The notes under the pieces: generated by a model
What the model saw: the letters and a program-made list of their open reading frames with translations, nothing else
What the model was told of the DNA's origin: nothing
The model's database searches: none
Made by a program: the position numbers and the translations under genes
NCBI GenBank assembly: GCA_035527455.1
Contig: DATLAN010000199.1
Span: 1 to 10,477 of the forward strand
Origin: DATLAN01 sp035527455
Lineage (GTDB): Bacteria > Planctomycetota > Planctomycetia > Pirellulales > Thermoguttaceae
Direction of reading: 5' to 3'
DNA: 10,477 nt
In this document: positions 5,812-10,477 of the stretch, piece after piece
How positions within the stretch are numbered: position 1 is the stretch's first letter
Layout: each line of letters opens with the position of its first letter

Positions 5812-7671
5812 CTACCCGCCGAACTTCGCTTTCAGCCGGTCGGCCACGCGGCGGACGTAGCTGCCTTTGCGCTGGGCCGCCGCTTCGATCGCGTCGAGAT
5901 GGTTTTTGGCGGCCTCGCCGATGTACTCCAGGGCGTTGGTGGCGTGCAGCACGACGCTGGCGTTGTCGGCCTCGAGCGCCTCGACGATGACCTTGGCCGC
6001 CTCGCCGTGGCCGAGCAGGCAGAGGGTCTCGGCCGCCGTGATGCGGACGTCGCCGCACGGATCGTCGAGCAGCTTCTTCAGCGCCTCGGCGGCCGGCTTC
6101 GATTGCTCGCCCAACACCAGGCAGCCGGTCGCGGCCCAGTAGCGGACGCCGCCCTCTTCGTCGTCCATCATTTCGATCAGCTCGGGCAGATGGGCCGGAT
6201 CGCGCTCGCCCGCCAGTTCGGCCGCCGCCATCAGGCGCTCGAGCGGATAGCGCTTCGGATCGCGGACCATCTCGTAGATCGTGCTGCCTTCGGCCCGATC
6301 GAGCATCATCCCCTCGGGCAGGAAGCCCGAATCGCGGATCGCCAGCAGGTGCTCCCGGTTGGCCTGCCGCATCCGCTCGAGGATTTCGCGATGGGCCGGG
6401 CTGTCGGCCAGGTTGTTGACCTCCCAGGGATCGGCCTGGGTGTCGAAAAGCTCCTCGGGGGGCTTGGGCAGCCAGAACTGGCTCTGGATCTCGTTGCACT
6501 TGCCTTCCAGGTAGGCCTTCTCCCAGCTCCGCGTCGCCGGCATCTGCCAGAGGTAGGCCAGGTGCTGGCCGTAGATGCGGTGCGGGTTGTAGTTGCGGAT
6601 GTACCTGTAGCGGCCGTCGGTCACCGCCCGCATCATGTCGTACCACTCGTCCATCCGCCCGCGGAAGAGATAGGCGTAGTCGCGCGGCTCGGTCTGCTGC
6701 GGTCCCAGGAACGGCTCGCCCTGCATGTAGTCGGGGATCTTGGCGCCGGCCAGGCTGAGGACCGTCGGCGCCAGGTCCACGAAACTCACGATGCGATCGG
6801 TCTGCGTTCCCGGCTTGTCCGGGGCCAGGTGCTGATACTTCTTGGGAAAGCGGACGATCATCGGCACGCGGGTGCCCGTGTCGAACAGATAGCGCTTGCT
6901 GCGCGTGAGGATGCCGCCGTGGTCGGAGTAATAGAAGACGATCGTGTCCTCGGCCAGTCCGGCCGTTTCCAAGTCGGCGAGAATCTGGCCGACCTGCTCG
7001 TCGAGCCGGGTGATGATCTTGTAGTACTGCACCCAGTTGCTGCGGATCTCGGGCGTGTCCGGGTGGTAGGGGGGCAGCTCGAAGTCCTCCTCGAGATACT
7101 CCGGCACGACCCGCGAGCCGTGCAGCGAACTCTCGTGCGAGGTGCCCAGGTTGAACACGCTGAAGAAGGGCTGGCCGGGCTTGCGGTTCTCGTAGTGGCC
7201 CTTGGAGATCTGGTCCCAGTCCGAGCTGTCGTAGCCGGAGTGGTTGTAGTCGGTCTTGCTGTTGTTCGAGCAGAAGTATCCCACCTCGCGCAGGTAGCGG
7301 GGGAAGAGCTTGATATTGTCGGGAATGTCATACGTGCTGCGCATGTGTTGGGTGCCCATCGAGGGGCCGTAGACGCCGGTGATGATCGTGCAGCGGGTCG
7401 GCGCACAAACCGGCGCGTTGGCGTACGCGTGGCGATAGAGGATGCCCTCGGAAGCCAGCTTGTCGAAGTTCGGCGTCTGGGCACGCTTGTCGCCGTAGCA
7501 GCCGAAGAACGGCCCGTTGTCTTCGCTGGTGATCCAGAGGATGTTCGGGCGGTCGGGCGCGTCGGCGGCCGTTGCCACGGGCGAGGCGACCACAAGAATC
7601 GCCAGCCACACGACCAGGCCGAAGCCGATCGGCACGATGGTCGAGGCGGGAAAACGAACGGAACGTGTCAT
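5812..7671 (-). CDS. Secreted sulfatase (formylglycine type) with C-terminal HEAT-like repeats
   Basis: This 619-residue protein begins with a signal sequence (hydrophobic core about 12-29, cleavage near ATA-ADA at residue 36). It carries the type I sulfatase signature PVCAPTRCTIITG, with Cys89 as the residue converted to formylglycine. ITSEDNG (48-53) is the usual site of the first acidic metal ligands, with Glu-Asp in place of the more common Asp-Asp. SDHGG (249-253) supplies the later Asp-His ligands. ELFDTQADPWEVNNLAD (407-423) is the typical closing motif. From about residue 475 to 619 the sequence turns into helical repeats of HEAT/PBS-lyase type (VRYWAATGCLVLGE, VRITAAETLCLLG, VVLHATNALEYIG). 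It hydrolyses sulfate esters, probably on a polysaccharide; the substrate is not predictable here. A formylglycine-generating enzyme must be encoded elsewhere. The start at 7671 follows an AAGGAG; the longer frame to 7779 would translate repeat DNA. Confidence 0.92.
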   Translation of the reverse strand: MTRSVRFPASTIVPIGFGLVVWLAILVVASPVATAADAPDRPNILWITSEDNGPFFGCYGDKRAQTPNFDKLASEGILYRHAYANAPVCAPTRCTIITGVYGPSMGTQHMRSTYDIPDNIKLFPRYLREVGYFCSNNSKTDYNHSGYDSSDWDQISKGHYENRKPGQPFFSVFNLGTSHESSLHGSRVVPEYLEEDFELPPYHPDTPEIRSNWVQYYKIITRLDEQVGQILADLETAGLAEDTIVFYYSDHGGILTRSKRYLFDTGTRVPMIVRFPKKYQHLAPDKPGTQTDRIVSFVDLAPTVLSLAGAKIPDYMQGEPFLGPQQTEPRDYAYLFRGRMDEWYDMMRAVTDGRYRYIRNYNPHRIYGQHLAYLWQMPATRSWEKAYLEGKCNEIQSQFWLPKPPEELFDTQADPWEVNNLADSPAHREILERMRQANREHLLAIRDSGFLPEGMMLDRAEGSTIYEMVRDPKRYPLERLMAAAELAGERDPAHLPELIEMMDDEEGGVRYWAATGCLVLGEQSKPAAEALKKLLDDPCGDVRITAAETLCLLGHGEAAKVIVEALEADNASVVLHATNALEYIGEAAKNHLDAIEAAAQRKGSYVRRVADRLKAKFGG

Positions 7672-7677
7672 GGTGGG

Positions 7678-7683
7678 CTCCTT
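7678..7683 (-). promoter_or_regulatory. Ribosome binding site AAGGAG setting the sulfatase start
   Basis: On the minus strand AAGGAG lies six bases before the ATG at 7669-7671, which begins a signal peptide. The frame stays open to an ATG at 7777-7779, but that extension reads through the REP-like arm and has no signal sequence, so the short form is chosen. Confidence 0.75.
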
Positions 7684-7724
7684 GGTAGGAATTCGATGCG
7701 GGTTACGGTGCTGACAAGAAAGTT

Positions 7725-7872
7725 GTAGCTGAATTCGCAAGAATTCAGCCGTGCACGATACAAACGCGTAATTGATCATTGCTTGTTGACTTCACGGTGG
7801 GTCGGGCTTGGAAACGTCGGTGCCATAGTGAGGTCTTTCGGCGATTCTCTGAATTCTTGCGAATTCAGCTAC
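7725..7872. repeat. Inverted pair of GTAG REP-like units with perfect 24-nt arms
   Basis: Bases 7725-7748 are a perfect 24-nt reverse complement of 7849-7872; the spacer is 100 bp. Each arm reads from outside in: GTAG, stem CTGAATTC, loop GCAA, GAATTCAG. The left hairpin gains a ninth pair (G7728-C7749). It fills most of the 205-bp gap between the large propeller gene and the sulfatase, ending 4 bp from the stop of the former and beginning 53 bp before the start of the latter. Compared with the pair at 5673-5747, the second stem position changes from C-G to T-A on both sides, a compensatory change. No transposase gene is in the window. Confidence 0.85.
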
Positions 7873-7876
7873 GGGG

Positions 7877-10477
7877 TTATCTCTTCCGGTCAGAGAAGCA
7901 TACGACTCGCCCGTCCATGGTCGCGATGAACAGGTGCCCGGCGGTGGCGGCCATGCCGTCCCAGACGGGCGGCGCGGCCAGCTTGACTTCCGCAAGCGGC
8001 TCGCCGCTGGCGGCGTCGAAAACGGCCAGAACGCCCCCTTTCCTGCCCTCCCAGGCCCCGTGCGGGTCGGCCGGATCGACGACGTCGGGCGATCCGGCCG
8101 CGAACAGCTTGTCGGCCGTGCGGACCAGCGCCGTAATGCGGATCGGCACGCGACGCTCCCAGATCACCTTCTGCCCCGGACCGGCTTTCTGCTTGGGCTT
8201 CGCCTGGTTGCCCGGCGGCGGGTCGGCCGATTCCCTGAGCGAATAGCAGGTCAGCCGATAGCCTTCGCCGCCCGGGCGGAAGACCGTCTCGCGACTCCGC
8301 GACTCGTAGATCTCCACGCCGTAAACCAGGTCGCCGGCCAACACCATCACGCCGCTCGTTTGCACGCCGGCGACCTTCCAGAACGTCCGGTTGAACCAGC
8401 TCGGGTCGAGATAACCGCCCGTGGTGAACAGATGACTCCGGCGGGCGGGCTCGTCCGCGGAAGTAACGTTCATCTGCCGGATGAAGACGTTCGCGCCATC
8501 GGTCGCCGGAATGTCGGCCAAGAGTCCGGGCATCAAGTTGGCGCTGGGCTCGGGCGGCATCTTGCCGGTTTCGGGATCGGGACTGTAAACGGTCCGCTGC
8601 CAGGCGACGCGGCCGGTCGGCGGATCGAGCGCGAAGAGGCGGATGCCGCCGTCGAGATACGACGACCGCCCGGCCGCCAACCAGCACTTGTCGTCATGCA
8701 CCAGGACCGAACCCGAAACGGGCCAGGCCGATTCCAGTTGGTCGAAGGCGATCACGCGACGTTGCCCGGGCGCGGCCTGAAACCGCCACGCCAACGCGCC
8801 GTCGGACGCCCGCAGACAATAAACCCGTCCGTCGGCCGACCCGAACATCGCCAGCCCGCGGTAGATCGTCGGCGGCGAATCGACCCGGGCGCCGGCCGTG
8901 TACTGCCACGCGCGGTTGCCGTCGTCGGCGTCCAGTGCGTGGACCGTGTGGGCGTCGACGTCGGCCACGAAGACCTTGTCCTCGGCCACCACCACGCCGC
9001 TCGGCCGGCCGCCAAGTTCCGCCGTCCAAAGCGGAGCGAGTTCTGCGCCCACGGACGCCTTCGTTGCTCCGCTGCGCAGGCCGTCGTGTCGATAGGTAGG
9101 CCAATCGAAGGGGGGAGGGGCGAGGAGCGAGGGACGAGGGGCGAGGGGCGAGGGGCGAGGGGCGAGAGCACCATACGCCGGTCCGCGCTGCAAACGCACG
9201 TCCCGATCGCCCTCATCCCTCTTCCCCCTTCCCTCATCCCTCACCCCTATCCCCTCGTCCCTATCCCCTCGTCCCTCGTCCCTCGCCCCTATCCCCTCGT
9301 CCCTCTCCGCCGCCAGCGCGTTGAAGCCGGTCAGCTTCGCTTCGATGTAGCAACCGCACGGGTGCGGCGCCACGTAGAGCAGGCCGTTGCAGGGCAGGTT
9401 CCCCAGCAGGCACCCGCTGCGAACCCAGTGGTTCTGGTAGTTCTCTCCGGTTTCCAGATCGACGAACTCCACGCCGCGTCGCGACGCCATCAGGAACCGC
9501 TCGGTGATCTTGTTGCGATAGCAGCGGTGGTGGTGGCCGACGTTGAAGATCTCCTTGGTGGGAAGTTCCTTGCGGAGTTCGCCGGTCCGCAGATCGAGCG
9601 CCTGGATGCGATAGTCCACGATGCTCGAGTCCTTGGCCTTGTAGCCGCTGCCCCACACGGAGCCGAACTCGGTCTCGGCGTTCACGTGGGTCCAGACCAC
9701 CTCGCCGACGACGAAGACGTCCGGCGGCGTGCAATGGCCCCAGCCGCCGTACGCGTGCTTCCACATCGGCCGGCCGCTCTTGGCGTCGAAGGCGTGGAGC
9801 GTCCCCGGCATGGTGTGGTAGGTGTGGTGCGTGTTCGGCTCCGGTTGGGCCAACAGCAGCACGCCGTCGTGATAGACCATCACTGTCAAGCGATATTCGT
9901 ACATGCCCGCAAAGCCGATCTTCTGCACGGCATCCTCCGGGATCGCGGGCCGATCGATCCGCCAGAGCGTTTCGCCGGAGTCCAGATCGAGGCTGGCCAC
10001 CGACTCTTCGGTGAGCAGGAAGACCTGTCCGTCGCCGGCCGCCAGTTCCAGGCGTCCGAACGGGTCCTGTCCTTGCGTGGTCCAGATGCCGGTGAACGTG
10101 CCCTTCTTCCAAAGGACCCGGCCGGTCTCGGGATCCACGGCACAGACGTGTTTCTCGGTGGCGCGTTCTTCGCTCGTGCGCGGCTCGTTGAGCGACACGA
10201 CCAATCGCCCGTCGGTGCAGAGGATTTCGTCGGCCCGGGCCGTTTCGGCGTAGACCCGTCGCACCTGGCCGGTGGCCGCGTCGAGGGCGGTAACCGGGGC
10301 GTCGAAACCCAGCGTGACGTAGACGGTGTCGTCGACGGCCACCAGCCGCTTGCCCACCTGCGGCGGCATCGTGAATCGTCCCGTGGTGACTCCGGCCCCC
10401 GTGTCGGGCGTTCCGCTGTAGTTGCGGGAGCCCCACCTGGCGATGGGCCGTTTCCACAACAGCACGCCGCTGAAGGC
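7877..10477 (-). CDS. Large double PQQ-like beta-propeller protein (5' partial)
   Basis: The frame is open to the right edge, so the N terminus (and any signal peptide) is missing; 866 residues are visible. The first propeller (about 1-385) has blades such as ALDAATGQVRRVY, AVDPETGRVLWKK and SLDLDSGETLWRI, then a His/Cys-rich stretch: GHHHRCYRNK, SRRGVEFVDLETGE, WVRSGCLLGNLPCNG and APHPCGCY. A low-complexity linker (about 388-454) made of heptamer-repeat DNA follows: RDEG-type repeats, then Pro-rich APRPSPL-type repeats. The second propeller (about 455-866) opens with DWPTYRHDGLRSG and has ALDADDGNRAWQY, CLRASDGALAWRF and ALDPPTGRVAWQR, ending in GRVVCFSDRKR. It resembles planctomycete PQQ-like propeller proteins of unknown function; no dehydrogenase active site is evident. 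The linker keeps the reading frame, so the gene looks intact. The sulfatase lies 205 bp downstream. Confidence 0.85.
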   Translation of the reverse strand, partial: AFSGVLLWKRPIARWGSRNYSGTPDTGAGVTTGRFTMPPQVGKRLVAVDDTVYVTLGFDAPVTALDAATGQVRRVYAETARADEILCTDGRLVVSLNEPRTSEERATEKHVCAVDPETGRVLWKKGTFTGIWTTQGQDPFGRLELAAGDGQVFLLTEESVASLDLDSGETLWRIDRPAIPEDAVQKIGFAGMYEYRLTVMVYHDGVLLLAQPEPNTHHTYHTMPGTLHAFDAKSGRPMWKHAYGGWGHCTPPDVFVVGEVVWTHVNAETEFGSVWGSGYKAKDSSIVDYRIQALDLRTGELRKELPTKEIFNVGHHHRCYRNKITERFLMASRRGVEFVDLETGENYQNHWVRSGCLLGNLPCNGLLYVAPHPCGCYIEAKLTGFNALAAERDEGIGARDEGRGDRDEGIGVRDEGRGKRDEGDRDVRLQRGPAYGALAPRPSPLAPRPSLLAPPPFDWPTYRHDGLRSGATKASVGAELAPLWTAELGGRPSGVVVAEDKVFVADVDAHTVHALDADDGNRAWQYTAGARVDSPPTIYRGLAMFGSADGRVYCLRASDGALAWRFQAAPGQRRVIAFDQLESAWPVSGSVLVHDDKCWLAAGRSSYLDGGIRLFALDPPTGRVAWQRTVYSPDPETGKMPPEPSANLMPGLLADIPATDGANVFIRQMNVTSADEPARRSHLFTTGGYLDPSWFNRTFWKVAGVQTSGVMVLAGDLVYGVEIYESRSRETVFRPGGEGYRLTCYSLRESADPPPGNQAKPKQKAGPGQKVIWERRVPIRITALVRTADKLFAAGSPDVVDPADPHGAWEGRKGGVLAVFDAASGEPLAEVKLAAPPVWDGMAATAGHLFIATMDGRVVCFSDRKR
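9115..9305. repeat. Facing arrays of GC-rich 7-bp repeats inside the large propeller gene
   Basis: Seven units (mostly GAGGGGC, with GAGGAGC and GAGGGAC) run exactly from 9115 to 9163. After a 51-bp spacer, thirteen units of the opposite orientation (GTCCCTC, TCCCCTC, ATCCCTC, GCCCCTA and similar) run from 9215 to 9305. The arms can pair with each other. On the coding strand three units make 21 bases, giving 7-residue peptide repeats: RDEGIGA/RDEGRGD in the first-translated arm and APRPSPL/APRPSLL in the second. The surrounding frame is undisturbed. The arrangement mirrors the array at 1471-1585. Confidence 0.9.
9138..9162 (+). other. Predicted G-quadruplex motif
   Basis: Four GGGG tracts (9138-9141, 9145-9148, 9152-9155, 9159-9162) are separated by identical three-base CGA loops, a canonical four-tetrad pattern on the plus (template) strand. 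The facing arm gives many GGG and GGGG tracts with short spacers on the minus (coding) strand, so the mRNA may also fold this way. Folding is predicted from pattern only. Confidence 0.6.

Noticed and set aside
5707..7728. Long plus-strand open frame (673 codons) opposite the sulfatase
   Set aside because: It is a shadow of the sulfatase gene; its start lies in a REP-like arm and no ribosome binding site or domain is seen.
7672..7779. Longer sulfatase start at 7779
   Set aside because: The extension translates the REP-like arm, lacks a ribosome binding site and would bury the signal peptide.
7725..7872. Insertion sequence or MITE with classical terminal repeats and target duplication
   Set aside because: No transposase and no flanking direct repeat was found; GTAG heads with stem-loops fit REP pairs better.
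9115..9305. CRISPR array
   Set aside because: Units are 7 bp with no spacers, and the two halves are inverted; no cas gene is present.

Overview
The window is GC-rich bacterial DNA whose gene content points to a planctomycete, probably of the Pirellulales type. It holds secreted sulfatases and PQQ-like propeller proteins with planctomycete-style motifs (WP.YRHD, the His/Cys-rich PHPCGC region), DNRLRE modules, a PcRGLX/YetA-like protein, and gaps filled with repetitive palindromes. The taxonomic call is inference from family content, not from a marker gene. No RNA gene, CRISPR array, transposase or phage gene was seen.

Layout. A plus-strand gene, cut by the left edge (2-1474), encodes a secreted protein with DNRLRE half-modules and a polysaccharide-lyase-14-like domain. 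It converges on a minus-strand series of four genes. Read in the direction of transcription (right to left) these are: a large double PQQ-like propeller protein cut by the right edge (7877-10477), a sulfatase with a C-terminal HEAT region (5812-7671), a small PQQ-like propeller protein (4134-5426), and a PcRGLX/YetA-like exo-rhamnogalacturonan-lyase-like protein (1589-4033). The gaps between the minus-strand genes are 205, 385 and 100 bp, too wide for a tight operon. Shine-Dalgarno sequences set the starts of the three complete genes. Signal peptides are visible on all of these three, and the remains of one on the left-edge gene.

How the genes may work together. Two lyase-like proteins and a sulfatase side by side suggest breakdown of a sulfated, uronic-acid-containing polysaccharide outside the cytoplasm. 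The PQQ-like propellers have no visible catalytic function. The substrate is unknown.

Most striking feature. The non-coding DNA is a mosaic of palindromic repeats. (i) Two inverted pairs of a 24-nt unit consist of a GTAG head plus a hairpin with a GCAA loop, the architecture of REP sequences mobilised by REP-associated tyrosine transposases (RAYTs), with compensatory base changes between the two pairs. (ii) A different GTAG-headed hairpin lies nearby. (iii) A long imperfect inverted repeat sits next to it. (iv) Facing arrays of 7-bp units occur twice: one AT-rich set exactly fills the gap between the convergent genes, and one GC-rich set lies in frame inside the large propeller gene, where it encodes a low-complexity linker and creates a strong G-quadruplex motif. 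(v) There is a 16-bp triplet repeat and several smaller hairpins. Several repeats abut or overlap stop codons.
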